In this document: positions 16,338-25,239 of the stretch, piece by piece
Position numbering within the stretch: the stretch's first letter is position 1
How the letters are laid out: every line of letters starts with the position of its first letter
Origin: JALYOC01 sp036675345
GTDB lineage: Bacteria; Myxococcota; Myxococcia; Myxococcales; Myxococcaceae
Assembly (NCBI GenBank): GCA_036675345.1
Contig: JAKFFE010000033.1
Coordinates: 124,001-188,000, forward strand
Length of the DNA: 64,000 nucleotides
Direction of reading: 5' to 3'
Program-made: the position numbers and the translations under genes
Notes under the pieces: model-generated
Told to the model about the DNA's origin: nothing
Seen by the model: the letters and a program-made list of their open reading frames with translations, nothing else
Databases searched by the model: none

Positions 16338-16664
16338 ATGGCGACTCGGCTCTATCTGAAGAAGGGTTGAACCGGCTGCACCAAGGCGCGGGAGTTTCTC
16401 GCGCAAAAGGGTGAGCCGTTCGAGGAGCGGGACCTGGTCAAGCAGCCGCTGACCGAGGCCGAGCTTCGGCAGCTGGCGCCGCGTCTGGGAGGCATCCGGG
16501 CGCTGGTGGGTCCCAAGCAGCAGAAGAACCTGGAGCACCTCCCCGACGAGGCGCTGCCCCGGCACCTGGCCGAGAACCCCGGACACGTCCGGCGGCCGTT
16601 GATCGACACCGGGGAGCTGCTGCTGGCCGGCTTCACCGCCGCGGTCCGCGACCAGCTCAAGTAG
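16338..16664 (+). CDS. ArsC/Spx-fold selenoprotein candidate (in-frame TGA as Sec)
   Basis: Reading through one TGA at 16368-16370 gives a 108-residue protein with a complete ArsC/Spx-type thioredoxin-fold sequence: beta1 TRLYLKKG, then U11-T-G-C14, TKAREFLAQKG helix, ERDLVKQPLTEAEL, and the late VRRPLIDTGELLLAGF strand pair before TAG at 16662. In this family the N-terminal redox residue is Cys in CxxC or CxxS; here the TGA falls exactly on it, giving UxxC. Both sides of the TGA stay in one frame with normal high-GC codon use, which argues against decay. A hairpin of bacterial SECIS type follows (see 16386-16404). Likely a cytoplasmic thiol oxidoreductase rather than a true arsenate reductase. 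A sequencing error or pseudogene is the alternative. Confidence 0.8.
16386..16404 (+). promoter_or_regulatory. Putative bacterial SECIS hairpin
   Basis: Stem GCGCG (16386-16390) pairs with CGCGC (16400-16404) around the 9-base loop GGAGTTTCT. The loop begins with two G residues, the first 21 bases after the TGA. Known bacterial SECIS elements lie inside the coding region, with a short stem and a G near the start of the apical loop roughly 16-37 bases after the UGA, so position and shape fit. The stem is short, and an alternative pairing (GAG with CTC inside) is possible. Confidence 0.55.
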
Positions 16665-16709
16665 CGAGGGGTTTGCGCCATCCCCAAGGATGGTCTGCAA
16701 TGGGGGCCT

Positions 16710-18011
16710 ATGCGCGCTCCCCTCCTCTCTGCCCTCGCGGTGCTGACCACGGTGGGGCTGCTGGCCCGCGCCGCCGAGGCCCCCAGCGCGGAGGTGTGCC
16801 TCCAGGACGCCGACGGCGGTGAGCCGACCCGGGACGTGAGCATCGCCCCGCGGATTCCGGTGCTGCAGGCCGACGCCAACTACGACCTGGTCCCCAACCG
16901 GGTGGATGGCTTCCCCGACGTCTGCCAGGCGCTGGTGCGCTGGGACCTGACCGGGCCCGGAGAGACCTTCGAGGTGGCGAAGGCGGCGATGGTGCTGCAG
17001 GTCACCGACCCCAGCGCGGGCGGAGTCTCGGTGCACCTGGTGCACCGGGCCTGGGACCCGGAGCGGGCCCACTGGTACCTGGCCGGCGAGGACGGGGGCC
17101 CCTGGGCGACACCGGGGGCGCTGGACAAGGAGTTGGACGCGGAGGAGAGCTCGATCGCCTACTTCATCCCCACCACCGCGGGCGAGCGGCGGGTGGAGCT
17201 GGGCGAGCGCGGCGCGGAAGTGGCCACCGCCTGGCTGGCCGGGACCCGCCCCAACCACGGGCTGATCCTGCGGGCCTTCGATCAGGCGGACGCGCTGGAG
17301 TTCGAGAACTCCGAGGCCGCCGGGGGGCCCCAGCTGGAGCTGACCCGAACCGATGGCGGGGTGGTGGTGTTCAGCAACCAGGCGCTGCCCCCTCCGGCCG
17401 ACACCAGCCTGTGCAAGCCCTCGCCGGACAACCTCAACTTCCGCGGCCTGGTGGTGGGCGGACCGGACGTCGGCCAGTCGGTGGCGCTCTTGCACTTCGA
17501 CACCGGCGCGGTGCCCTCCGGCGCGGTGGTGCTCAGCGCGCGGCTGGAGCTCTCCGGCAGCGGCGCCAAGGTCCAGGCGCGGGAGCTGCTGCGCGACTTC
17601 GAAGAGGAGTCCGCCACCTGGACCCACGCCTCCGCCACCCAGCCCTGGACCGCGGCCGGCGCGCAAAGCGAGTTCGACCAGTCCCCGGTGCCGCTGGGCG
17701 AGTACACCCCGGAAGGAGAGCGCGGGGCGCTGGAGTTCAACGACGCGGGGGTGGAGGTGATCCAGGGGTGGATCGCCGGGACCCGCGCCAACCACGGGCT
17801 GCTCTTGTTTCCCCGCTCCGACAACGGGCTGACCGTCTTCCAGGAGCGCAGCTCCAGCAACCCGCTGGGCGTCCCCGCCCTCTGCGTGCGCTACCAGCCC
17901 AAGGAGGCGGTGGAGCTGGGGACCTGCGGCTGCAGCAGCACCGGGACGGCGCTGCTGGGAGGCCTGGGACTGCTGGGGCTGCTCCGTCGCCGGCGCCGCC
18001 CCGCCGCCTGA
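16710..18011 (+). CDS. DNRLRE-domain surface protein with MYXO-CTERM-like tail
   Basis: A 433-residue exported protein: signal peptide residues 1-22, then two DNRLRE-type beta-sandwich modules (about 50-210 and 240-405), each ending with WLAGTRPNHGLILR or WIAGTRANHGLLLF. Such modules occur on cell-surface proteins. The C terminus has GTCGCSS, a 16-residue hydrophobic helix (GTALLGGLGLLGLL) and a run of five arginines, the MYXO-CTERM sorting arrangement found in myxobacteria, so the protein is probably processed and anchored at the surface. The start is an ATG at 16710. It converges with the OmpA gene 22 bp downstream. Confidence 0.85.
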   Translation: MRAPLLSALAVLTTVGLLARAAEAPSAEVCLQDADGGEPTRDVSIAPRIPVLQADANYDLVPNRVDGFPDVCQALVRWDLTGPGETFEVAKAAMVLQVTDPSAGGVSVHLVHRAWDPERAHWYLAGEDGGPWATPGALDKELDAEESSIAYFIPTTAGERRVELGERGAEVATAWLAGTRPNHGLILRAFDQADALEFENSEAAGGPQLELTRTDGGVVVFSNQALPPPADTSLCKPSPDNLNFRGLVVGGPDVGQSVALLHFDTGAVPSGAVVLSARLELSGSGAKVQARELLRDFEEESATWTHASATQPWTAAGAQSEFDQSPVPLGEYTPEGERGALEFNDAGVEVIQGWIAGTRANHGLLLFPRSDNGLTVFQERSSSNPLGVPALCVRYQPKEAVELGTCGCSSTGTALLGGLGLLGLLRRRRRPAA

Positions 18012-18033
18012 CCGCCGCGGCGGGACCGATCGC

Positions 18034-18540
18034 CTAGAGCCGGACCTGCAGCTCGTAGCGGCGGTTCTGGGCCTTCTTGGCCTTGGTGTTGTCCGGCTTG
18101 ACCAGCATCTGCTCGGAGCCGCGGCCCACCGAGATGATCTCCCCGTCGGAGATCCCGCGGGCCTTCATCTCCTTGACGATGGTGGCCGCCCGGCGCGCGG
18201 AGAGATCCTTGTTGTGATCCGCGGCGCCGCTGGAGTCGGTGTGCCCGGAGATCTCGAACTTGAAGTTCTGCACCCCGGCGTCGTTCAGCTTCTTCTTGGC
18301 GTTGATCAGCGCGTTGGACAGGTTCTTCAGCTTCCCGTCGCAGTTGCCGGCCAGCTGATCCGAGTCGCTCTTGAAGGAGCACTGGTTCTTGCGGCCCTCG
18401 GCCAGCAGCCGCTTGTTGATCTCCTTCTCCAGCTGCTGGGTGGCGGCGGAGCCGGCCACCTTCTTGCCCAGGTCCCAGGGGTTCTGGGCCAGCGCGGGGA
18501 CGGAGAGGGAGAGGGCCAACACCAGCAGGGTGGACTTCAT
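18034..18540 (-). CDS. OmpA-family protein with signal peptide
   Basis: A 168-residue exported protein: signal peptide 1-18 (ALA-Q), then an OmpA C-terminal peptidoglycan-binding domain at about 65-165. Motifs include FEISGHTDSSGAADHNKDLSARRA and VGRGSEQ followed by NRRYELQ, the peptidoglycan-contact elements. Two cysteines (54 and 67) may form a disulfide. No lipobox is present, so it is a periplasmic or outer-membrane-associated protein rather than Pal. The ATG at 18538-18540 is chosen for the signal peptide; a longer frame upstream would destroy it. Confidence 0.85.
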   Translation of the reverse strand: MKSTLLVLALSLSVPALAQNPWDLGKKVAGSAATQQLEKEINKRLLAEGRKNQCSFKSDSDQLAGNCDGKLKNLSNALINAKKKLNDAGVQNFKFEISGHTDSSGAADHNKDLSARRAATIVKEMKARGISDGEIISVGRGSEQMLVKPDNTKAKKAQNRRYELQVRL

Positions 18541-18651
18541 GAGCGGAGACTCCAGGTTTGAGAGGGGGCGGAAAGCCGCGCCGCCCTCATCCCAGAGTCG
18601 AACCGCTGCTGGCAATCATCCCTTTGGGCCTTGCCCCCAGAGGGGCCGGCC

Positions 18652-19686
<1,035 letters not shown>

Positions 19687-19857
19687 AGACCTACGGGGAG
19701 CGAGGCGGCGCGAAGCTAACAGCGCTGGCGCATAGGCGGAAGGAAACTCGGCGGTCGCGGTCATACGGTGCCAACCGGACAGCCGGCGAATTTCGATTAG
19801 TCCCACCCGGTACACTGGCGGGGGGCGCCCGCAGGGCAGGCAGGCGGGGGCGGGCGC

Positions 19858-20820
19858 TCATCGGACCTCGAGGATGCGCCGGAGCAGCTGGGGGTCGTCG
19901 GGGAGCAGCCCGGCCTTCACCAGCCGGGGGGTGAGGGTTCGGTAGCGGGGGGCCTTGGCGAACACCTTCTTGAACAGGGGGAGGGCCTCGGAGGTCCGCT
20001 TGAGCCCCACCAGGGACACCGCGTGCCAGAACACCATCTCCTCGTGGTCCGGGGCCAGCTTCTCCGCGGCGGCATAGGCGGCCAGCGCCCCGGGCGCGTC
20101 CCCCTTCTCCACCGCCAGGTCCCCGGCGTTCATCAGGTTGTAGGCCCGCTGGAGGGTGATCAGCCGGCGCAGCTCCACCAGCGGCGCGGGGTGGTCCTCG
20201 ATCCGCAGGTCGAAGGTCCGGTCCATCCAGCTCTTCCCGGAGGACCGGGCCTTGACCACGATCATCGCCGCCGACTGCTTGCCCCGGATGTCCCCGCCCT
20301 CCGCCTCCGCCGCCTCCAGCGCCGCCAGCATCCGGTCCGCCAGGTCCCCCGGGGCGGACTGGAAGGCCCTGGCCATCGCCGGCCAGATCCGGTCGTTGTC
20401 CATCAGGTTGGCCTGCACCGAGAAGTCCTTGCCCGCCTGGTGCCCCGCCCCCTGGATACACTTCTCCCCGGTGTGAGTGGCGATCCGCCCCTGGGCGTCA
20501 ATCATCGCCACCTGGCGGACGGCGCGGGCGTCGTCGGTGGCCAGCAGCCCCCGCAGCGTCTCCGGAGCGCTCTTCCCGGCGCGCATCAGCTCCAGCCCCA
20601 GCTTCCCGTAGGCGGGATCCACGAAGGACTGGGTGGCCACCACCCCCACTCCGGCCTCGGCCCAGGTGACCACCGTGCCCACCGAGAACCAATGCGACTG
20701 GACCGCCACTCCCAGCTCGCCGGTCTTCGGGTCGCGGGCCACGATCGAGTAGGTGGCCACCGGCCGCAACGGCGGAGTGGCCTGGCTCAGCGTGGCGGCA
20801 AGCACGATCGAAAGCAGCAC
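19858..20820 (-). CDS. DUF1028 Ntn-hydrolase-like protein
   Basis: A 320-residue exported protein. After a short signal peptide (MLLSIVLAATLSQA), residues about 22-215 match DUF1028, a family with an Ntn-hydrolase fold: TYSIVARDPKTGELGVAVQS, VGTVVTWAEAGVGVVATQSF and CIQGAGHQAGKDFSVQANLM. The C-terminal 100 residues look like TPR helices (AYNLMNAGDLAVEKGD, AYAAAEKLAPDHEE). Function of the family is not established; peptidase or amidase activity is inferred from the fold. The GTG start at 20818-20820 follows GGAGGGA. Confidence 0.8.
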   Translation of the reverse strand: MLLSIVLAATLSQATPPLRPVATYSIVARDPKTGELGVAVQSHWFSVGTVVTWAEAGVGVVATQSFVDPAYGKLGLELMRAGKSAPETLRGLLATDDARAVRQVAMIDAQGRIATHTGEKCIQGAGHQAGKDFSVQANLMDNDRIWPAMARAFQSAPGDLADRMLAALEAAEAEGGDIRGKQSAAMIVVKARSSGKSWMDRTFDLRIEDHPAPLVELRRLITLQRAYNLMNAGDLAVEKGDAPGALAAYAAAEKLAPDHEEMVFWHAVSLVGLKRTSEALPLFKKVFAKAPRYRTLTPRLVKAGLLPDDPQLLRRILEVR

Positions 20821-20879
20821 GGGTCCCTCCGGGGTGCGTGACGGGCCCTTGTAGCAGCCGCGCTTTGCAGCGGGGGGAC

Positions 20880-21227
20880 TTAAGCCTTGCGGCGGCGACG
20901 CCCGGTGGAGGTCAGCTCGTCGGAGGGATCCTCCTCCGCGCGGCGCACCAGCTTCTGCAGCAGCACCCGCCGGTTCTCGGGATCCACCTCGTAATGGACC
21001 TGGTACGCGCCGGCCTCCAGGGTGGAGCCCTTCTCCCCGCGGTTGACCCCGGAGTCGTTGGCGCTGAGCCGGGCGGCAATCTCCGCCAGCTCCCGCTGCA
21101 GGGTCCAAAACACGTCCCCCGGCACCTTCCCCAGCTGTTCCCAGGCCCGGGGGGCGATCTCCACTTCCCAGCTCTTTCCGCGGAGTTTTCTCAAGCCAGG
21201 GCAGGCCCTGTGCAATGGACGATCCAC
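20880..21227 (-). CDS. RelE/ParE-like protein, copy 1 (no antitoxin)
   Basis: A 115-residue small basic protein with the RelE-superfamily pattern: EVEIAPRAWEQLGKVP at the start of the fold, a helix pair, then YQVHYEVDPENRRVLLQKLVRR, the beta-hairpin with conserved Arg, and an arginine-rich tail. It resembles the next copy upstream (21309-21629) and, more distantly, 22532-22834. The GTG at 21225-21227 is used, but TTG at 21192-21194 would start at LRKLRGK and align with the other copy. No antitoxin gene lies beside it. RelE-type toxins cleave mRNA on the ribosome; catalytic residues were not verified here. Confidence 0.6.
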   Translation of the reverse strand: MDRPLHRACPGLRKLRGKSWEVEIAPRAWEQLGKVPGDVFWTLQRELAEIAARLSANDSGVNRGEKGSTLEAGAYQVHYEVDPENRRVLLQKLVRRAEEDPSDELTSTGRRRRKA

Positions 21228-21308
21228 CGGGACGCCCCGTGATCCTGGGGGTTTATACCCAGACGGCGGAGACGTCCGGTACTGACTACAGCCGGCCTCC
21301 GGAAAGGT

Positions 21309-21629
21309 TTACTGGCTGGAGGTCCGGCCGCGGTTGCGGTGGACCGAGACCAGCCTCACCACCGCCCGCTCCGGGTCCACCTCGTAGATTCCCTCGAAGG
21401 CGTCCACCTGGAGCCGGTGCAGGGTCCCGCGGGGGTTCTCTCCCGTCGGGAGCTCCGGGGCGCCACAGACCGAGGACAGCTCGGCGATGTTCTCCAGTTC
21501 GGCCTGCATCCGCTTGAAGGCGTCGGAGGGAACCTGCCCCAGGTCCCGCCACACCGCCGGCGCGATCTCCACCCGGAAGCTTCTCTTGATCCCCAGTCTG
21601 CGCATGGCCCTGCGGGGGTCGTTTGCCAT
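21309..21629 (-). CDS. RelE/ParE-like protein, copy 2 (no antitoxin)
   Basis: A 106-residue protein similar to copy 1: FRVEIAPAVWRDLGQVPSD aligns with WEVEIAPRAWEQLGKVPGD, and EGIYEVDPERAVVRLVSVHRNRG with the C-terminal hairpin of copy 1. A 12-residue insertion (around GAPELPTGENPRG) separates the halves. The start may be ATG 21629 or 21605. It lies 81 bp upstream of copy 1 on the same strand, so the pair is a tandem duplication. No antitoxin-like gene precedes or follows it. Confidence 0.6.
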   Translation of the reverse strand: MANDPRRAMRRLGIKRSFRVEIAPAVWRDLGQVPSDAFKRMQAELENIAELSSVCGAPELPTGENPRGTLHRLQVDAFEGIYEVDPERAVVRLVSVHRNRGRTSSQ

Positions 21630-21885
21630 TCCCGTGCCGCGGGCCATTGGATCAGGATCGGCCGGACGCGATTGAAACTTTCCAGACACAACGACCCGCT
21701 GGCCCACACCCCGCGCGGAGATCCGGGAAGAACTTCCGATCGGGCACTGAAAAAACGGGCCCCCCTGTGATGCACCGGACGGGGCGGCTGTCGGCCGGGA
21801 GTCAGCTGCCGGCGAGAGCAAGCTCCGGGAAAGCAAAGGGTTGGCAAGGCGCCGCCCCGGAAGTTGAAAAGCGGGCAGCCGTGGA

Positions 21886-22290
21886 ATGGATCCTGCTGGG
21901 CCCCCGGGCGTGAGCCTTTCGTCTGTCTTGCTGGTGGAGGATCAGCCGCACACCCGGGAGCTGCTGGGGGAGTTCATCGCCCACGCCGGCTACCGGGTGG
22001 ATCTGGCCGCCTCCGCGGAGGAGGCGCTGACGGTGTTGGAGAACGGCGCCCTTCCCTCGCTGATCGTGATGGACCTGCACCTGCCGGGGATGGACGGCTG
22101 GCAGCTGCATGGCCTCCTGAGCCAGGACCCCCGCTGGGCAAGGATCCCGGTGGTGGTGACCACCGCCGCCGTCCGCCACACCCCGCCGCCGCTGGGGGTG
22201 GCGCACCTGCTCCCCAAGCCAATCGACCTGCGGGCCCTGGCCTCGCTGCTGGTCCGCTACTGCGGCGAGGTGGAAGAGCCGGCGGCCTGA
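21886..22290 (+). CDS. Stand-alone response regulator (receiver only)
   Basis: A 134-residue CheY-like protein with one receiver domain and no output domain. The acidic pair lies in LLVEDQPH, the phospho-acceptor Asp in IVMDLHLPGMDGW, the switch Thr in VVTTAAV, and the Lys in LLPKPID. It is expected to act by protein contact in a phosphorelay. The start could be ATG 21886 or GTG 21910. A 256-bp gap separates it from the divergent RelE-like gene; I saw no riboswitch I could support there. It shares its direction with the 76-residue gene that follows 14 bp later. Confidence 0.85.
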   Translation: MDPAGPPGVSLSSVLLVEDQPHTRELLGEFIAHAGYRVDLAASAEEALTVLENGALPSLIVMDLHLPGMDGWQLHGLLSQDPRWARIPVVVTTAAVRHTPPPLGVAHLLPKPIDLRALASLLVRYCGEVEEPAA

Positions 22291-22304
22291 GGCAGACTGC
22301 GCGG

Positions 22305-22535
22305 ATGCGGACCTACTGGTGGGACTTCGCCGAAGGCCACGAGGAGGGGACCGCCCGCATGTTCCTGCTGCACCTCAAGGACTTCCTGCAGGACCACCAG
22401 CTGGAGTCCTGTGAGACCGGGGTGGCGCGGACCGGGCCCGCGGGCTTTGCCGCCTGGTGCAAGGTGGGCCCGGAGGCCGGTCAGCGGGTGATCGAGACCC
22501 TGCTCAAGCCCTCTCGCTCTTCCGACGACCCCTAG
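22305..22535 (+). CDS. Small unknown protein
   Basis: A 76-residue protein beginning MRTYWWDFAEGHEEGTARMFLLHLKDF. It is acidic and compact with two cysteines, and I do not recognise a family. It follows the response regulator by 14 bp, which suggests joint transcription. Its TAG stop (22533-22535) overlaps the stop of the convergent RelE-like gene, which reads TAG on the other strand from the same CTAG. Confidence 0.55.
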   Translation: MRTYWWDFAEGHEEGTARMFLLHLKDFLQDHQLESCETGVARTGPAGFAAWCKVGPEAGQRVIETLLKPSRSSDDP

Positions 22536-22834
22536 CGCCCGGGCGCCTCCAGCTCCCCGCAGTGTCGCAGGCTGGTCAGCCGCAGCACCCGGCGGTCCTG
22601 GTCCACCTCGTAGAACACCTCCACCCCCGCGTAGGAGAAGCGCAACACCGGTGGACGAAAGTGCGGCAGCTTGAGCCACACCGGATCGATCGGCGGAGCC
22701 ACCGCCGCCAGCTCGGCGATGTTCTGGATGATCCGTTGCAACTGCTCGCGGACCGCCATCGGCAGGGCCAGGAAGGGCCGTTCCGCGGCCTCGGCGAGCA
22801 GGATGGTGAGGACGGGCCGCGGATGGCTGCGCAT
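22532..22834 (-). CDS. RelE/ParE-like protein, copy 3 (no antitoxin)
   Basis: A 100-residue protein sharing the C-terminal pattern VEVFYEVDQDRRVLRLTSLRHCG with copies 1 and 2, and a related helix pair AVREQLQRIIQNIAELAAV. The N terminus differs (VLTILLAEAAERPF). The ATG at 22832-22834 follows CGGGAGTTGCC. No antitoxin gene lies nearby; its only immediate neighbour converges on it. Membership of the RelE superfamily is inferred from pattern and size. Confidence 0.55.
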   Translation of the reverse strand: MRSHPRPVLTILLAEAAERPFLALPMAVREQLQRIIQNIAELAAVAPPIDPVWLKLPHFRPPVLRFSYAGVEVFYEVDQDRRVLRLTSLRHCGELEAPGR

Positions 22835-22920
22835 GGCAACTCCCGATGCGAAGAGCGGGCCGGTTCGTTGGGGGAGAAAGTTCGCGCGGTTGCGCGGGGC
22901 CTTCCCCGGCGGGGAGTAGA

Positions 22921-22944
22921 TCTTTCGTTGAACCCCATGAAAGA
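22921..22944. promoter_or_regulatory. Small inverted repeat upstream of RelE-like copy 3
   Basis: TCTTTC (22921-22926) and GAAAGA (22939-22944) are separated by 12 bases in the 193-bp gap between divergent genes (RelE-like copy 3 and the amidohydrolase). It could be an operator; the arms are short, so chance is possible. Confidence 0.25.
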
Positions 22945-23027
22945 CCTTCACGGTTTGAGCATTGGTTGCAATCCAGGCCGGCCCCTTGGGCCCCGGAGAC
23001 CGGGCGCCTAGCATCGGTTCTCTGCGC

Positions 23028-25196
23028 ATGGGAGACGGGAGATCACCGAGGCTGGGGCTGCTGCTTTGCGCCACGGCGCTGCTCTCCTGCCGCTCGCTCC
23101 GACCGGAGGAGCTCCCGGTGGAGACGGTGCACCGCTACCTGGTGGTGATGCAGCGGCGCCCGGTGGGGGTGATGTCCACCGTGGAGCGCGGGGCCGCCGA
23201 GCGCGAGACCTGGTTCCAGTACCGGGACCGCGGTCGCGGCCCCAGTCTGCGACTGGACTGGACGGTGCGACCCGACGGCCTCCCGGTCCGGCTGAGCGTC
23301 CGCGGGGACGACGAGGACGGCAATCCGGTGGAGGAGCGCTTCACCCGCGAGGAGACCCTCGCCCGCTGGACCAGCCCCATCGACCAGGGGACCTCCGGGG
23401 AGCCCGGTGCCTTCTATGTTCCCGCCAGCCCGGTGCCGGAGGTGCTGGCCGCGCTGGTCCGGGCGCTGCGCCAAGCTCCCCAGGGACGGCTGCCGCTGTT
23501 GCCAGCCGGCGAGGCCCGGCTGGAGGTGCTGGACACCCTGGAGCTGGGCCAGCAGGTCACCCTCTACGCCGTCCACGGGTTGCAGTTCGGTCCCTCCCTG
23601 GTGTGGCTGGATGCGCAGGGGGTGTTCTTTGCCTCCGGCGCCCCCTATCTGGCGGTGGTTCGCCGGGACCACGAGGAGGTGTTGCCCCAGCTGTTCGCCG
23701 CCCAGGCCCGGGTGCTGGCCCAGCGGGAGAGGCAGCGGGCGCAGGCGCTGTGGAAGGTGCCGCCGGGGCCGATCTTCGTGCGCGACGTTCGGGTGGTGGA
23801 CGTCCGCACCGGGACCGCGCGGGAGAAGATGGCGGTGGCGCTGCGGGGAGGCTGGATCGTGTGGATCGGTCCGGACCGCGAGGCCCGTCCTCCTCCGGAC
23901 GCGGTGGTGGTGCAGGCCGCCGGGCGGACCCTGGTCCCGGGGCTGTGGGACCTGCACAGCCACCCGGAGTCGATGGGAGAGCTGCTCCACCTGGCCGCGG
24001 GGGTGGTAGCGATCCGCGACCTGGGCAGCGACGCCAACGAGGCCCAGGCCCGCCGGCGCGCCACCCTGGCCCACACCCTGCTGGGGCCGCGGGTGTTCCT
24101 GGGAGGGCTGATCGACGGCGAGGGTTCGCTGACCGCGCCCGGTGGGGTGGTGGTGCGGGACGAGGCGGAGGCCGCGCGGGCGGTGGACCAGTTCGCCACC
24201 GCCGGGTTCGACTCGGTGAAGCTCTACAACTCGGTGCCCCCATCGCTGGTGCCGGCGATCGCCGCGCGCGCCCACCAACGCGGCTTGCGCCTCTCCGGCC
24301 ACGTCCCGCAGGGGATGACCGCTGCCCAGGCCGCGCGCGCCGGGATGGACGAGCTGCACCACGCCTACTTCCTGTTCCCGTCGCTGTTCGCCCGGCAGCT
24401 GGAGGATCACCCCCAGCCGATGCAGGTGCTGTTGCGGGAGGCGCCCTGGCTTCCCCTGGACGGCCCCCAGGTGCGCGAGCTGATCCACCTGCTCCGCGAG
24501 GAGGAGGTGGCGGTGGATCCCACCCTGGCGCTGTGCGAGTCGATGTACGTCGGCCGTCAGGGGGCCCCCAGCGCCGCGCTCTCCGAGGTCTTGCCCCGGC
24601 TGCCGCCGCTGGTGCGCCGCCGGGTGCTGGCCAGCGGGGTGGCCACGGTGGAGAAGGAGGAGGCGCGCCGGCTGAAAAGCTACCTGCAGGCCACGGTGAG
24701 GCTGACCGGAGCGCTGTACCGCGGCGGAGTGAAGGTGCTGGCGGGCAGCGACGGGATGGCCGGGTTCACCCTGCTGCGCGAGCTGGAGCTGCTGCAGCAG
24801 GCGGGGCTGCAACCGTCGGAGGTGTTGAAGGTGGCCACCCTGGACGCCGCGGAGTGGATGGGCCGCGGGCAGGAGCTGGGATCGATCGAGGTGGGCAAGC
24901 GCGGAGATCTGCTGTTGGTGGAGGGTGACCCGCTGGCGGACATCTCGGCGCTGCGAGGGGCGGCGCTGGTGTTCTACGAGGGCGCGCTGCTGGACCCGGC
25001 CGCGCTGTACCGCGAGCTGTCGATCCAGCCGGCGGCGGGCCAGCCGGTCTCGAACCCGCCGGTCTCGACTCAGCCGGTCTCGACTCAGCCGGTCTCGAAC
25101 CCGCCGGGAGAGGGCATCCTGCCCGCCGGCCGGGGAGACGGGCCATCGCTGGGCCGGGACGGCGCTATCCCGGGAGTGGACGCCGGGGGTAGATAG
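23028..25196 (+). CDS. Amidohydrolase lipoprotein
   Basis: A 722-residue lipoprotein. The signal peptide has lipobox LLSC (Cys near residue 20). Residues about 21-250 form a beta-rich unknown domain; residues 255-660 form a metal-dependent amidohydrolase with the HxH motif HSH at 310-312 in DLHSHPE, a Lys in FDSVKLYN, a His in LSGHVPQG and Asp575 in LAGSDGM. The imidazolonepropionase-like branch seems closest. Substrate unknown; location is periplasmic or surface. The C terminus carries a Pro/Ser/Val repeat (nt 25043-25102) after the catalytic domain. The ATG at 23028 gives the lipoprotein signal; the upstream frame does not. Confidence 0.82.
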   Translation: MGDGRSPRLGLLLCATALLSCRSLRPEELPVETVHRYLVVMQRRPVGVMSTVERGAAERETWFQYRDRGRGPSLRLDWTVRPDGLPVRLSVRGDDEDGNPVEERFTREETLARWTSPIDQGTSGEPGAFYVPASPVPEVLAALVRALRQAPQGRLPLLPAGEARLEVLDTLELGQQVTLYAVHGLQFGPSLVWLDAQGVFFASGAPYLAVVRRDHEEVLPQLFAAQARVLAQRERQRAQALWKVPPGPIFVRDVRVVDVRTGTAREKMAVALRGGWIVWIGPDREARPPPDAVVVQAAGRTLVPGLWDLHSHPESMGELLHLAAGVVAIRDLGSDANEAQARRRATLAHTLLGPRVFLGGLIDGEGSLTAPGGVVVRDEAEAARAVDQFATAGFDSVKLYNSVPPSLVPAIAARAHQRGLRLSGHVPQGMTAAQAARAGMDELHHAYFLFPSLFARQLEDHPQPMQVLLREAPWLPLDGPQVRELIHLLREEEVAVDPTLALCESMYVGRQGAPSAALSEVLPRLPPLVRRRVLASGVATVEKEEARRLKSYLQATVRLTGALYRGGVKVLAGSDGMAGFTLLRELELLQQAGLQPSEVLKVATLDAAEWMGRGQELGSIEVGKRGDLLLVEGDPLADISALRGAALVFYEGALLDPAALYRELSIQPAAGQPVSNPPVSTQPVSTQPVSNPPGEGILPAGRGDGPSLGRDGAIPGVDAGGR
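25043..25102 (+). repeat. Four tandem 15-bp repeats in the amidohydrolase gene
   Basis: Units of GCCGGTCTCGAACCC or GCCGGTCTCGACTCA in the order A-B-B-A, 15 bp each, coding for PVSNP or PVSTQ pentapeptides. The period is a multiple of three, so copy-number changes keep the frame. The repeat lies in the low-complexity C-terminal tail and probably acts as a flexible linker. Confidence 0.8.
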
Positions 25197-25239
25197 GCCG
25201 CATGCGCCAGCACAACTCCCTCGGGGCGAACTCCTAGCG

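Noticed and set aside
16338..16370. A ten-codon peptide ending at TGA, or a pseudogene
   Set aside because: The frame continues as a complete, well-formed domain with the TGA at the catalytic Cys position and a hairpin behind it, which fits selenocysteine better than decay.
19687..19815. N-terminal extension of MreB
   Set aside because: The added 43 residues are unlike any MreB, and the canonical N terminus starts at 19686.
21630..21885. c-di-GMP or similar riboswitch upstream of the response regulator
   Set aside because: A GGGAAAGCAAAGG stretch is vaguely similar to the GEMM core, but the rest of the consensus and the paired regions are absent.
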